A DNA stretch of 41,237 bases from Pseudomonadota bacterium (GCA_018241335.1 JAFEEA010000009.1:1-41237), one strand, 5' to 3'; positions 1-8,327 are shown, numbered from the stretch's first letter. The notes: generated by a model not told the origin, from the letters alone. Made by a program: numbers and translations.

Positions 1-834
1 GTGCGCGCGGCCTTCGACATCGACAGCGGCTATGGCCAGGTCCAGGGCGAGGTGCTCAAGGGCCTGACCCTGACTGGCGGGGTCCGCTACGACCGTCACA
101 GCCGCTTCGGCGGCCACACCACCGGCCAGGTGTCGGGCGCCTGGACCCCGAACGGCGGGGCGACCCTGTTCCGGGCGAGCTGGAGCCAGGGTTTCAAGGC
201 GCCGTCGCTCTACCAGCTCTACAGCATCGCCGGGAACCTGGGCCTCGAGCCGGAGACGTCGCAGAGCCTCGACGCCGGCGTCGAGCAGCGGCTGCTGGGC
301 GGCAAGGTGCTGCTGGGCGCCACCTGGTTCCGCCTCGCCAGCGACCACCTGATCGACTTCGTCGCCTGCGCCGACCCGTTCTGCAACGCCTTCGGCGGCG
401 TCTACCAGAACGTCAACCGCGCCCTCGCCCAGGGGGTGGAGCTGGAAGGCTCGGCCGCCCTCTCCCCCGCCCTGACGGTCAGCGGGAACTACACCTACAC
501 CGCGACGGAGAACCGCTCGCCGGGCGCCGATTTCGGCAAGGACCTGGCCCGCCGGCCCCGTCACGTGGTCAACGCCACCGTGAGCTACGCCTGGCCGATC
601 GGCCTGACCACGGCGGTGGCGGTGCGCTACGCCAGCCGCAGCTTCGACACGGCCTCGAACACCGTCGCCCTGCACGGCTATACGCTGGTGGACCTGCGGG
701 CCTCCTATCCGCTGACCGACAGGATCGAGGTCTATGGGCGCATCGAGAACCTCTTCGACGAGCACTATGAGACCGCCTTCCAGTACGGCTCCAACGGCCG
801 CGGCGCCTTTGCGGGCGTCAGGGCGCGGTTCTGA
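1..834 (+). CDS. btuB: TonB-dependent outer-membrane receptor, BtuB-like (5' truncated by window edge)
   Basis: This is the C-terminal part of an outer-membrane beta-barrel that takes up a large ligand using TonB energy. The 277 visible residues are roughly the last 40-45% of a normal receptor, so the gene starts left of the window and the GTG at base 1 is not its real start. Visible family marks are alternating aromatic and polar strands, the segment FKAPSLYQLYS, the late NLFDEHYET box and a terminal phenylalanine (GVRARF), which is the usual outer-membrane insertion signal. The end resembles BtuB. Immediately downstream are periplasmic-binding, permease and ATPase genes, which supports cobalamin (or a related corrinoid) as ligand. 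A siderophore or heme receptor remains possible. A cobalamin riboswitch, if present, would lie upstream of the window. Confidence 0.85.
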   Translation: MRAAFDIDSGYGQVQGEVLKGLTLTGGVRYDRHSRFGGHTTGQVSGAWTPNGGATLFRASWSQGFKAPSLYQLYSIAGNLGLEPETSQSLDAGVEQRLLGGKVLLGATWFRLASDHLIDFVACADPFCNAFGGVYQNVNRALAQGVELEGSAALSPALTVSGNYTYTATENRSPGADFGKDLARRPRHVVNATVSYAWPIGLTTAVAVRYASRSFDTASNTVALHGYTLVDLRASYPLTDRIEVYGRIENLFDEHYETAFQYGSNGRGAFAGVRARF

Positions 835-861
835 CGTGACGCGGCCTTGCGTCTCCTCCGC

Positions 862-891
862 CCTTCTCCTCCCCCATGGGGGAGGAGAAGG
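862..891. repeat. Perfect 30-bp palindrome abutting the btuF start codon
   Basis: Bases 862-876 are the exact reverse complement of 877-891, centred on CCATGG with no loop. The right arm holds the only good Shine-Dalgarno (GGAGGAG, 881-887), and the btuF ATG begins at the next base, 892. In mRNA the ribosome-binding site would be paired with the pyrimidine-rich left arm. The core (CCTTCTCC...ATGGG...) resembles the centre of the longer repeats at 30288-30430 and 41186-41237, so this may be a reduced copy of that family. Confidence 0.85.
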
Positions 892-1743
892 ATGATCACC
901 CGCCGCGCAGCGCTGGCCGCCGCCCTGCCCCTGGCCGCCCCAAGCCTGGCCGGGGCCGCTGCCCGCCTGCCCCGGGTGGTGTCCCTGAACCCGTGCCTGG
1001 ACGCCATCCTGGTGCGGGTCGCCGACCGGGGGCAGATCGCGGCTCTCAGCCACTATTCGCGCGATCCGGACGGCTCCAGCATCCCGGACATCGCCCGCAC
1101 GCTGCCCTTCACCTACGGGACGGCGGAAGAGGTGGCCGCCCTGCGGCCGGACCTGGTGCTGGGCTCCGTCCACGCCGACCGGGCCACCCAGGGCGCGCTG
1201 GAACGGATGGGGGTGCGCAGCGAGCGCTTCGACGTGCCCGACACGCTGGCCGGCAGCCTGGCCCAGGTGCGCCGCCTGGCCGCCGTGGTCGGTCACCCCG
1301 AGCGTGGCGAGGCCCTGGCCCGCGCCATCGAGGCCGCCGTCGCCGCGGCCGCCCCACCGGCGGGCCAGCGGCGCCTCACCGCCCTGGTCTTCCAGCCCAA
1401 CGGTCTCGCCGCCGGCCAAGGCACCTTGATGGACGAGATGCTCAGCCGGGCGGGCCTGGTCAACGCCGCCGGCCGGTACGGGGTCACGCGCTGGGGCAAC
1501 GTGCCGCTCGAGCGCCTGCTGGCCGATCCGCCGCAGCTCCTGCTGGCGGGGCAGCCCGCGCCGGGCGCCCCCACCTGGGCCGACCGGGTGGGCAGTCACC
1601 CGGCGTTGAAGAGCGTTTCGGCCCACATGTGGCGTGTCGCCTTCCCCGAGCGCCTGCTCTACTGCGGCGGGCCGGTGCTGATCGAGACCGCCGCCGTCCT
1701 CGCCCGCGCACGCGACGGCGCCGCCCTGGCCGGCCCCCAATGA
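892..1743 (+). CDS. btuF: Periplasmic cobalamin/iron-complex binding protein, BtuF-like
   Basis: A 283-residue substrate-binding protein that would deliver ligand from the periplasm to the BtuC permease. The N-terminus (MITRRAALAAAL, hydrophobic to about residue 24, small residues before Arg25) is a signal peptide with a twin-arginine look. The mature part starts with the class III binding-protein pattern PRVVSLNPC and carries the two-lobe layout joined by a long helix (about residues 130-160). The start at ATG 892 is chosen because GGAGGAG lies 4 bases upstream and the signal peptide follows directly. An upstream in-frame start at 847 would add 15 Arg/Pro-rich residues encoded by the palindrome. 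The stop overlaps btuC by 4 bases (ATGA). Ligand assignment to B12 rests on the BtuB-like neighbour. Confidence 0.85.
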   Translation: MITRRAALAAALPLAAPSLAGAAARLPRVVSLNPCLDAILVRVADRGQIAALSHYSRDPDGSSIPDIARTLPFTYGTAEEVAALRPDLVLGSVHADRATQGALERMGVRSERFDVPDTLAGSLAQVRRLAAVVGHPERGEALARAIEAAVAAAAPPAGQRRLTALVFQPNGLAAGQGTLMDEMLSRAGLVNAAGRYGVTRWGNVPLERLLADPPQLLLAGQPAPGAPTWADRVGSHPALKSVSAHMWRVAFPERLLYCGGPVLIETAAVLARARDGAALAGPQ

Positions 1744-2723
1744 AGCGCCGCGGCCTCTTCGTCATCGGCGCCCTGGCGGCGCTGCTGGTCCTGCTGGCCG
1801 CCGGTTCGCTGATGGCCGGCAAGGTGTGGGCGCCGTTCAGCGCCTGGACGGCCGGCGCCGCCGATCCCCGCTGGGCGATCATCTTCCAGCTGCGCATCCC
1901 CCGCACCGTGCTGGGCGTGCTGGTGGGCGGGGCGCTCGGGCTCTCGGGCGCGGCCCTGCAAGGCTACACCCGCAACCCCCTCGCCGACCCGGGCGTGCTG
2001 GGCGTCTCGGCCATGGCCGCCTTCGGGGCGGTGATGACCCTCTATCTCGGTCTGGGGGCCAGCGCCCCCTGGGTGATGGCCGCCGCCGGCATGGCCGGCG
2101 CCCTCGCGGGCGTCGTCGCCCTGGTGGCCCTGGCCGGGACCTCCGGCGGCATGGTGACCTTCGTCCTCGCCGGCGTGATCCTCAACACCGTGGCCAGCGC
2201 GGGCGTCGCCCTGGCCCTCAACCTGGCCCCCAACGCCTGGGCGGCCCAGGAGATCATCGACTGGCTGATGGGATCGCTGGCCGACCGCTCGCTCCTCGAT
2301 GTCGAGCTCTGCGCCGGGCCGATCCTGGCGGGCGGCGCCCTGCTCATTTCCCTCGGCCGCGCGTTCGACGCCCTGACGCTCGGCGAGACGGGCGCCCGCG
2401 CCCTCGGCGTCAGCCTGGGCCGCACGCGGGTCCTGTTGGCCATCGGCGTGGGTCTCGCCTGCGGGGCGGCGGTAGCGGTGACCGGAGTGGTGAGCTTCGT
2501 CGGCCTGGTCGTGCCCCACCTGCTGCGGCCGTTCGTCGGCCAGCGGCCGGGCGCCCTGCTCGTCCCCAGCGCCCTTGGCGGAGCGGCCCTGGTCCTGGCC
2601 GCCGACATCCTGGTGCGCCTCACCCCCTCGGCGGCGGAGGTCAAGCTGGGCGTCGCCATGGCGGCCCTGGGCGGCCCCTTCTTCCTGGTCATGCTGATCG
2701 CCATGCGCCGGAGGATGGCGTGA
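1740..2723 (+). CDS. btuC: ABC transporter permease, FecCD/BtuC family
   Basis: A 327-residue inner-membrane permease, the usual length for BtuC/FecCD proteins, with about ten hydrophobic segments. Family landmarks are RIPRTVLGVLVGGALGLSG near the N-terminus, QGYTRNPLADPGVLG shortly after, the cytoplasmic coupling loop LGETGARALGVSLGRTR (about 210-225) and GLVVPHLLRPFVG (255-267), plus the late GGPFF box. It would form a homodimer with two BtuD subunits and accept ligand from BtuF. The start ATG overlaps the btuF stop (ATGA) and the stop overlaps the btuD GTG (GTGA), indicating translational coupling through the operon. Confidence 0.92.
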   Translation: MKRRGLFVIGALAALLVLLAAGSLMAGKVWAPFSAWTAGAADPRWAIIFQLRIPRTVLGVLVGGALGLSGAALQGYTRNPLADPGVLGVSAMAAFGAVMTLYLGLGASAPWVMAAAGMAGALAGVVALVALAGTSGGMVTFVLAGVILNTVASAGVALALNLAPNAWAAQEIIDWLMGSLADRSLLDVELCAGPILAGGALLISLGRAFDALTLGETGARALGVSLGRTRVLLAIGVGLACGAAVAVTGVVSFVGLVVPHLLRPFVGQRPGALLVPSALGGAALVLAADILVRLTPSAAEVKLGVAMAALGGPFFLVMLIAMRRRMA

Positions 2724-3511
2724 GCGCGGTCGCCGACATCGGTCTTGCCGCCCAAGGCCTGACCCTGGCCCTCGGCCGCCGCCCGATCCTGCGCGGCGTC
2801 GACCTGGCGTTCCGGCCGGGCGAGGTCACCGCCATCGTCGGCCCCAACGGCGCCGGCAAGTCGACCCTGCTGTCGGTCCTGGTCGGCCTGCGCCGGCCGG
2901 ACGCCGGCGAGGTGCGGCTGGACGGCCTCGCCCTGCAGGCCCTCGCCCCGCGCGAGCGGGCCCGCCGGATCGGCTTCCTGCCGCAGAGCCCGGAGGTCGC
3001 CTGGGCCGTGGACGTCGAGACCCTGGTCGGCCTCGGCCGCATCCCGCACATCGGCGCCGCCGGCCTTTCCGCCGCCGACCGCGAGGCCGTCGCCCGGGCG
3101 CTGGAGGCCACGGCCATGACCGCCTTCGCCGGGCGCGACGTCACCACCCTCTCCGGCGGCGAGCGGGCCCGCGCCCTCATCGCCCGCGTCCTGGCCGGCG
3201 AGCCGGCCTGGCTGGTGGCCGACGAGCCCCTGGCCGGCCTCGATCCCGGCCACCAGCTCGACGCCGCCGACCTCTTCCGCGCCTTCGCCGCCGCCGATCC
3301 GGCCCACGGGGTGGTTCTGACCCTCCACGACCTGGCCATGGCCGCCCGCTGCGCCGACCGCCTGGTGGTGCTGAACGACGGCCAGGTTATCGCCGACGGA
3401 ACTCCGGCCGAGGCTCTCACCCCGGAGGTCCTGGCCCGGGCCTATGGCGTCCGCGCCCGCTTCCACGGCGGTCCCGACGGGCCGGCGTTCGAGGTGATGG
3501 GCCGGGCTTGA
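2720..3511 (+). CDS. btuD: ABC transporter ATP-binding protein, BtuD/FecE family
   Basis: A 263-residue nucleotide-binding subunit that powers the BtuC permease from the cytoplasm. Visible motifs in order are Walker A GPNGAGKST (41-49), Q-loop glutamine in FLPQS (89), signature LSGGE (144-148), Walker B WLVADEP (164-170), D-loop AGLD and switch histidine in TLHDL (203). The GTG start at 2720 overlaps the btuC stop and places the domain at its normal N-terminal distance. This is the last gene of the uptake operon. Its stop lies inside the first unit of a short tandem repeat, and the next gene is convergent. Confidence 0.93.
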   Translation: MSAVADIGLAAQGLTLALGRRPILRGVDLAFRPGEVTAIVGPNGAGKSTLLSVLVGLRRPDAGEVRLDGLALQALAPRERARRIGFLPQSPEVAWAVDVETLVGLGRIPHIGAAGLSAADREAVARALEATAMTAFAGRDVTTLSGGERARALIARVLAGEPAWLVADEPLAGLDPGHQLDAADLFRAFAAADPAHGVVLTLHDLAMAARCADRLVVLNDGQVIADGTPAEALTPEVLARAYGVRARFHGGPDGPAFEVMGRA

Positions 3512-3546
3512 GAGGGGCCGGGCTTGAGAGGGGCCGGGCTTGAGGG
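3499..3546. repeat. Three tandem copies of a 16-bp unit
   Basis: The unit GGGCCGGGCTTGAGAG occurs at 3499-3514 and 3515-3530, and with one A-to-G change at 3531-3546. The first copy contains the btuD stop codon and the array ends one base before the stop of the convergent gene at 3547. Every copy repeats TTGAG, so each carries a TGA. This looks like slippage duplication of the btuD 3' end. Confidence 0.9.
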
Positions 3547-4290
3547 CTAGGCCGCCACCGAGATCCGCAATCCGAGGGTCGGAACCGCCTCGCGCACGTC
3601 GCGCTCCAGCCCCTCAAGGCCCTGGCGCAGGTCCGACAACGCCTTGCCGGCGTCTTCGAGGGCCTTGTCCGTCTCCTTCGAGGGCCGCGCCGCCCGCGCC
3701 TGGCCCCGCGCGGTCTCCAGCAGATCCGAGAGGCTCCGCGCCAGTTCGCGCACGGACTTGGCGAACTCGAGAGCGTCCTGGCCCAGGCCCTCGCGCACCT
3801 CCTGGGTCACCTGGGCGTAGGCCGAGGCTCCGCCGGCGGCCATGCTGTCGTTCGGCGCGTCCGCGGCGCCCGCGTCCTTGGACCCGTCGGCCGGCGGGTC
3901 GGCCGTCTTGCCTGAGGCTCCGGCCGGGGGCGCAGAGGCGGCGTTCAGCGCCCCGGCGGCCACGTCGCCGGACATTCCCAGCTCGTCGCCGGTGGCGTCC
4001 TTGTAGGCCTTCACGGCCGCCTTCAGCTCCTTGAACACCTGGGCCAGCATCCGCGCCATCTCGCGCGGGTCGCCAGAATAGAGCTTCTTGAGGATCCTCA
4101 CCCGTTCGATCAGTTCCTGGACCTTGGCCTTGGCCATCTGTTTCCAGGTGTCGGAGGGGGCGAAGCGGGCGCTGCCTCGCGCCTGACCCACCGCCGCATC
4201 CACGGTCGCCTTCTGCCGGGCGCTGGCCGCCTTGGCCGCGGCCAGGATGGCCGCCGCCGCGCGGGGGTCCCCCGCCGAGATGATCGTCAT
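3547..4290 (-). CDS. Hypothetical helical, alanine-rich protein
   Basis: A 247-residue protein of no family I recognise. It is nearly all predicted helix with three parts: an Ala-rich N-terminal region (about 1-50), a charged helical block around 55-105 containing KAKVQELIERVRILKKLY and FKELKAAVKAYKDATG, a Gly/Pro/Ser/Asp-rich linker around 115-155, and a C-terminal heptad-like region with ELARSLSDLLETA and LEGLERDVREAV that could form a coiled coil. There are no cysteines, signal peptide or membrane segments, so it is probably cytoplasmic. The start at 4290 (MTIIS) is preferred over an in-frame upstream start at 4326 because AAGG lies just upstream. It converges on btuD and shares no obvious operon partner. 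Confidence 0.65.
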   Translation of the reverse strand: MTIISAGDPRAAAAILAAAKAASARQKATVDAAVGQARGSARFAPSDTWKQMAKAKVQELIERVRILKKLYSGDPREMARMLAQVFKELKAAVKAYKDATGDELGMSGDVAAGALNAASAPPAGASGKTADPPADGSKDAGAADAPNDSMAAGGASAYAQVTQEVREGLGQDALEFAKSVRELARSLSDLLETARGQARAARPSKETDKALEDAGKALSDLRQGLEGLERDVREAVPTLGLRISVAA

Positions 4291-4358
4291 GCGCCTTGGC
4301 CTTCTGCCGGGATCGCCTGGCGACACCCTGCCGCAAACGCCTTAACCGCCGGTGTTGC

Positions 4359-5438
4359 TCACCCCAGCGGCCCATGGTCCAGGCGCGGCAGCACGTGGCG
4401 GGCGAAGAGGTCACATTCGGCCAGGTGCGGATAGCCCGACAGGATGAAGGCCTCGATGCCCTCGGCGCGATAGGCGTTCAGCTTGGCCAGGACCTGGTCG
4501 GGATCGCCGACGATGGCCGCCCCGGCGCCGGACCTTGCCCGACCGATGCCGGTCCAGAGGTTCGCCTCGGCGTAGCCGTCGCCCGAAGCGCCTTCGCGCA
4601 GCTCGGCCTGCCGGCGCACGCCCACCGAGGTCGAGTCCAGCGAGCGGCCTCGGATCGCCGCGCCCGTGGCGTCGTCCAGCCGCGAGAGCAGCCGCTCGGC
4701 CGCCGCCCGCGCCTCGGTTTCCGTCTCCCGCACCACCACATGGACGCGGTAGCCAAAGCGCAGGGTCCGCCCCCGCGCGGCCGCCCGCCGGCGCAGGTCG
4801 GCGATGATCTCGCGCACCGCCGGCAGGGTGTCGGGCCACATCAGGTAGACGTCGGCGCCCTCGGCCGCCGCCTCGCGGGCGTCATCCGACAGGCCGCCGA
4901 AATAGAACTGCGGCGCGCGGCCGCTTACCGTGCGGATGCGCGGCGGCTCCAGGGTCAGGCGCCAGAATTCGCCGGCATGGTCGACCCCCTGACCGCTCAT
5001 CAGCGCCCGCAGCAGGGCCATCAGCTCCACCGTGCGGCGATAGCGCGGCCCGCTGGCCAGGGCCTCGCCGGGCATGTCGCTGGAGATGATGTTCACCGCC
5101 AGCCGCCCGCCCAGCATCTGGTCCAGGGTGATCAGCTGGCGCGCCAGCTGCGGAGGCCACATCTCGCCGCAGCGGATCGCCGCCAGCAGGCGCATGCGCT
5201 TCAGCATCGGCGCGATCCCGCCGGCGAAGGCCAGGGTGTCGATGCCCAGGGCGTAGCCGGACGGCAGCAGCAGGTTGTCGAACCCTCCGGCCTCCGCCGC
5301 CAGGGCGATGTCGCGGCAGTGCTCGAAGCTGGAGGCCAGGGCCGGGTCGGAAACGCCCAGGAACTCGTAGTCGTCGTCGCACAGGGCCGAGAACCAGGCG
5401 ACCTCGCAAGGCGGCGGGGATGGCGGCGCGGCGCTCAT
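4359..5438 (-). CDS. LLM-class flavin-dependent monooxygenase, SsuD-like
   Basis: A 359-residue TIM-barrel monooxygenase of the bacterial luciferase-like family, closest in pattern to alkanesulfonate monooxygenase SsuD: RQLITLDQMLGGRLAVNII, the YFGG box, LMWPDT, FGYRVHVVVRETETEA, the NLWTGIGRARSGAGAAIVG region and the ending FILSGYPHL. SsuD enzymes use FMNH2 and O2 to release sulfite from alkanesulfonates, and a separate flavin reductase is required; none is adjacent. The start at 5438 overlaps the stop of the upstream aldo/keto reductase by 4 bases (ATGA), so the two are co-transcribed. No ssuABC transporter genes are seen nearby, so the substrate may differ from simple sulfonates. Confidence 0.85.
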   Translation of the reverse strand: MSAAPPSPPPCEVAWFSALCDDDYEFLGVSDPALASSFEHCRDIALAAEAGGFDNLLLPSGYALGIDTLAFAGGIAPMLKRMRLLAAIRCGEMWPPQLARQLITLDQMLGGRLAVNIISSDMPGEALASGPRYRRTVELMALLRALMSGQGVDHAGEFWRLTLEPPRIRTVSGRAPQFYFGGLSDDAREAAAEGADVYLMWPDTLPAVREIIADLRRRAAARGRTLRFGYRVHVVVRETETEARAAAERLLSRLDDATGAAIRGRSLDSTSVGVRRQAELREGASGDGYAEANLWTGIGRARSGAGAAIVGDPDQVLAKLNAYRAEGIEAFILSGYPHLAECDLFARHVLPRLDHGPLG

Positions 5439-6349
5439 GGCAGGGGCTCCCCGCGCGCGGCGACCAGCACGGCGTACCACTCCTGGCGGGTCATCCGCAC
5501 ACTGAGCGCCTTTGCCGCCTCGGCGATCCGCGCCGGCTCCTGGGTGCCGACGATGGGGATCGGCCGCGACGGGTGGGCCATGATCCAGGCATAGGCCATC
5601 ACCGGGCGCGACACCTCGTGCCGCTCGGCCAGCTGGTCCAGGGCGTGGGCGACGGCGGCGGTGCGCGGCGTGATCTCGGCCCCGCTCCCCAGCCGCCCGC
5701 CGGCCAGGGGCGACCAGGCCAGCACCCCCAGACCGGTCTCCAGGGCCTGGTCCAGCGTCCCGTCCGTCAGCGGCCCGATCGCCGCCGGCGAATACTCCAC
5801 CTGGGTCGAGGCCAGGGGCAGGTGCAGGTGCGCCGCCAGGGCCGACGTCTGGGCGGGGGTGAAGTTGGACACCCCCACCTCGCCGATCTTGCCGGCCGAC
5901 TGCAGCTTTTCCAGCGTCCGTGCCAGGTCCGCCGGATGGGTCAGGACGTCCGGCCGGTGGATCTGGAAGAGGTCGATGCGCTCGACGTTCATCCGCTTCA
6001 GCGAGGCCTCCACCGCCGCGGTCAGATAGGCCTCGCTGGAGTCGTAGGGCGTGCCCGGCCAGATGCCCGCCTTGCCGGCCAGCACGAAGCGGCCGCGTAA
6101 GGACGGCGACGCCTTCAGCACCCGGCCCAGCAACGCCTCGGCCGCGCCGAACGGCTCGCCGTTGTCCAGGCCGTAGACGTCGGCCGTGTCCAGCAGGGTG
6201 AAGCCCGCCGCCAGGGCCGCCTCCACCCGCCCTTGCGCGGCGGCCACGTCGTCGCCGGCGAAGCGCCACATGCCCCAGGCCATGGGCGACACCCGCAATC
6301 GGGTCTTGCCCAGGGCCCGCTCGGCGGACGAGAAGGTGATCGCCGTCAC
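5435..6349 (-). CDS. Aldo/keto reductase
   Basis: A 304-residue NAD(P)H-dependent oxidoreductase with the family barrel and an intact catalytic tetrad: Asp54 and Tyr59 in LLDTADVYG, Lys93 in LAGKAGI and His131 in FQIHRPD. The cofactor-side motifs GVSNFTPAQ and IPIVGTQEPARI are also present. It would reduce an aldehyde or ketone in the cytoplasm; the substrate cannot be told. It overlaps the SsuD-like gene downstream, and the pair may handle an aldehyde released by that monooxygenase (inference). The GTG start at 6349 is the best placed, but no convincing Shine-Dalgarno precedes it, so the N-terminus is uncertain by several residues. The divergent gene starts 39 bases away. Confidence 0.87.
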   Translation of the reverse strand: MTAITFSSAERALGKTRLRVSPMAWGMWRFAGDDVAAAQGRVEAALAAGFTLLDTADVYGLDNGEPFGAAEALLGRVLKASPSLRGRFVLAGKAGIWPGTPYDSSEAYLTAAVEASLKRMNVERIDLFQIHRPDVLTHPADLARTLEKLQSAGKIGEVGVSNFTPAQTSALAAHLHLPLASTQVEYSPAAIGPLTDGTLDQALETGLGVLAWSPLAGGRLGSGAEITPRTAAVAHALDQLAERHEVSRPVMAYAWIMAHPSRPIPIVGTQEPARIAEAAKALSVRMTRQEWYAVLVAARGEPLP

Positions 6350-6388
6350 GGCCGCACACGCCGGGTCGGGCAAGTCAGGAAACGTCGC

Positions 6389-7477
6389 ATGGTCTCCAAG
6401 GTCCGTATCGCCATCGTCGGCGCAGGCATGATGGCTCGCGAGCATATCCGCAACCTGCGTCTGTTTCCCGGGGTCGAGATCGTCGCCCTGGCCGACCCCG
6501 TGGTGGTCTCCATCGACAAGGCGCTCAAGACCATCGGCGACCAGGAGACCGAGACCCGCGTCCACCAGACCGTCGAGGCGCTGGTGGCGGAGGGCGGCTT
6601 CGACGCGGTGATCGTCGCCTCGCCGAACTTCACCCACCGCGCGGTCCTCGAGGCCCTGTTCGAGACCGACGCGGCCATCCTCTGCGAGAAGCCGCTGTGC
6701 ACCACGTTGGAGGACGCCCGCTGGGCCGCCCACCGCGCCGCCGGCCGCGCGGCGCCCTTCTGGGTCGGCATGGAGTACCGCTTCATGCCCCCGGCCCAGA
6801 AGTTCCTCGACGAGCTCAACGACGGCCGGGTGGGGCGCCTGCGGATGCTGTCGATCCGCGAGCACCGCTTCCCGTTCCTGCCCAAGGTCGGCGACTGGAA
6901 CCGCTTCTCCGAGAACACGGGCGGCACCATGGTCGAGAAGTGCTGCCACTTCTTCGACCTCATGCGCCTGATCGTCGGGTCCGAGCCCGAGCGCGTCTTC
7001 TGCTCAGGGGCCATGGACGTGAACCACCTGGACGAACGCTACGACGGCCGCACGCCCGACATCATCGACAACAGCTTCACCGTCGTCGACTTCAAGGATG
7101 GCCGCCGCGCCATGCTGGACCTGTGCATGTTCGCCGAGGGCGCCAAGAACCAGGAGGAGATCGCCGCCGTGGGCGACAAGGCCCGCCTGGAGGTCAAGAT
7201 CCCCGAGGGCGCCCTGGTCTTTTCGCCCCGCACCGGTCTCGGCAAGCCCAAGCAGGTGCAGACCATCGTCATCCCGGTGGAGGCCAAGGCCCTGAAGGCC
7301 GGCACCCACCATGGCGCCACCTTCTACCAGCTGCAGGCCTTCCTGGCCGCCGTGCGCGGCGAAGGGCCCGTCCAGGTCACCGCCGACGATGGCTTGCGCG
7401 CCGTCGCCATGGGCCTGGCCGCCGAGATCAGCGCTCGCGAACACCGCGTCGTGGCGATGAGCGAGCTGGGGTTCTAG
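6389..7477 (+). CDS. Gfo/Idh/MocA family oxidoreductase
   Basis: A 362-residue NAD(P)-dependent dehydrogenase. The N-terminal Rossmann domain begins IAIVGAGMMAREH, and the family signature CEKPLCT carries the conserved Glu100-Lys101-Pro102. The C-terminal domain contains GGTMVEKCCHFFDLMR, with the usual catalytic or substrate-side histidine. These enzymes oxidise or reduce sugars, inositols and related polyols; the substrate is not evident. The start at 6389 has AGGA 8 bases upstream (6377-6380). It is divergent from the aldo/keto reductase with a very short shared promoter region, suggesting coordinated control. Confidence 0.88.
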   Translation: MVSKVRIAIVGAGMMAREHIRNLRLFPGVEIVALADPVVVSIDKALKTIGDQETETRVHQTVEALVAEGGFDAVIVASPNFTHRAVLEALFETDAAILCEKPLCTTLEDARWAAHRAAGRAAPFWVGMEYRFMPPAQKFLDELNDGRVGRLRMLSIREHRFPFLPKVGDWNRFSENTGGTMVEKCCHFFDLMRLIVGSEPERVFCSGAMDVNHLDERYDGRTPDIIDNSFTVVDFKDGRRAMLDLCMFAEGAKNQEEIAAVGDKARLEVKIPEGALVFSPRTGLGKPKQVQTIVIPVEAKALKAGTHHGATFYQLQAFLAAVRGEGPVQVTADDGLRAVAMGLAAEISAREHRVVAMSELGF

Positions 7478-7501
7478 CTGGGCCGTCCGCGCTCGCCCGG
7501 C

Positions 7502-8254
7502 CTAGACTGGCTGGACCTTGGTGAAGCGGATCTCGTTCCCGTCCGGGTCGCGCATCAGGATCGCGTCGCCGGCGTCTTCGGCCGCCTCCGTCGCCGGTCC
7601 CCGCTCGAAGACGAGGCCCTGTGCCGCCAGGCCCCGGGCGATCTCGTCGAGGTCGCCTTGCCAGAACGTCAGCTGCGCCGAGCCTTCCGCGAACCCCTCA
7701 TGCAGGCGGATGGCGCAATCGCCCAGGCCCATCGTCGCCGACCGCGCCTGCCGGCCACGCGCCGAAAAGCCCAGCCTGGCGTAGAACGCCAACGACCGCT
7801 CCAGATCGGCCGCGGCCAAGCCGAGGACGAAGTGGCCGAATGGCGGCCCCACCCCCGTCGCGGTGCGAGGCGCCGCCTCGGCGGGCCGCGCATGACCGGG
7901 CTCGCTGAAGAACTGCACCGGCAGATGGATCACATAGATCGGGTGTCCATCCGGGTCCCTCAACATGAAGGCGTCGCCGTTGTCGTCCTGGTCCGGCCCC
8001 CGGAAGAACGCCACGCCCCGGCGTTCCAGGTCCCGGGCGGCGGCCATGACGTCGCCCTGCCAGAAGATCAGCTGTGTCCGCGCCGGATCGAGATGGCCCT
8101 GGTAGAGGCCCAGCCGGCAGTCGCCCTTCTGCAGGCTGACCGTCCGCACCTCGACCCCGCCGTCGACCGGCTCGAACCCCAGCGCCGTATAGAAGGCCAG
8201 GGACCGCTCGATGTCCGCCACATCGAGGCTCGTCTCGAAATAGCCGAGGTTCAT
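7502..8254 (-). CDS. Tandem VOC-domain (glyoxalase/bleomycin-resistance-like) protein
   Basis: A 250-residue protein made of two consecutive vicinal-oxygen-chelate modules, about 1-115 and 130-250, each with the pattern DVADIERSLAFYTALGF or AADLERSLAFYARLGF and a late metal-side segment (FMLRDPDGHPIYVIH, ILMRDPDGNEIRF). Two modules in one chain can build one complete metal-binding site. Reactions in the family include isomerisation, ring cleavage and drug sequestration, and none can be picked here. The start at 8254 (MNLGYF) has GCGAGGA upstream. An in-frame GTG at 8269 would place that Shine-Dalgarno inside the gene. It is convergent with the Gfo/Idh/MocA gene. Confidence 0.85.
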   Translation of the reverse strand: MNLGYFETSLDVADIERSLAFYTALGFEPVDGGVEVRTVSLQKGDCRLGLYQGHLDPARTQLIFWQGDVMAAARDLERRGVAFFRGPDQDDNGDAFMLRDPDGHPIYVIHLPVQFFSEPGHARPAEAAPRTATGVGPPFGHFVLGLAAADLERSLAFYARLGFSARGRQARSATMGLGDCAIRLHEGFAEGSAQLTFWQGDLDEIARGLAAQGLVFERGPATEAAEDAGDAILMRDPDGNEIRFTKVQPV

Positions 8255-8327
8255 CGCCGTCCTCGCCACCAGCCGGGTTCGGGCGATGATACCGGCGCCG
8301 TGGCGCGGCGTCTGCTACCAACGGACC

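Noticed and set aside
847..891. An upstream in-frame start for btuF (847)
   Set aside because: It would add 15 Arg/Pro residues encoded by the palindrome in front of a normal signal peptide, and it has no ribosome-binding site.
835..891. A cobalamin riboswitch between the receptor and btuF
   Set aside because: The gap is under 60 bases and consists mostly of the palindrome; there is no room for a cobalamin aptamer. If one exists it must lie upstream of the window.
4342..4345. Isolated TTAA half-sites here and at about 22650 as CtrA sites
   Set aside because: No second TTAA at seven-base spacing, so not a full site.
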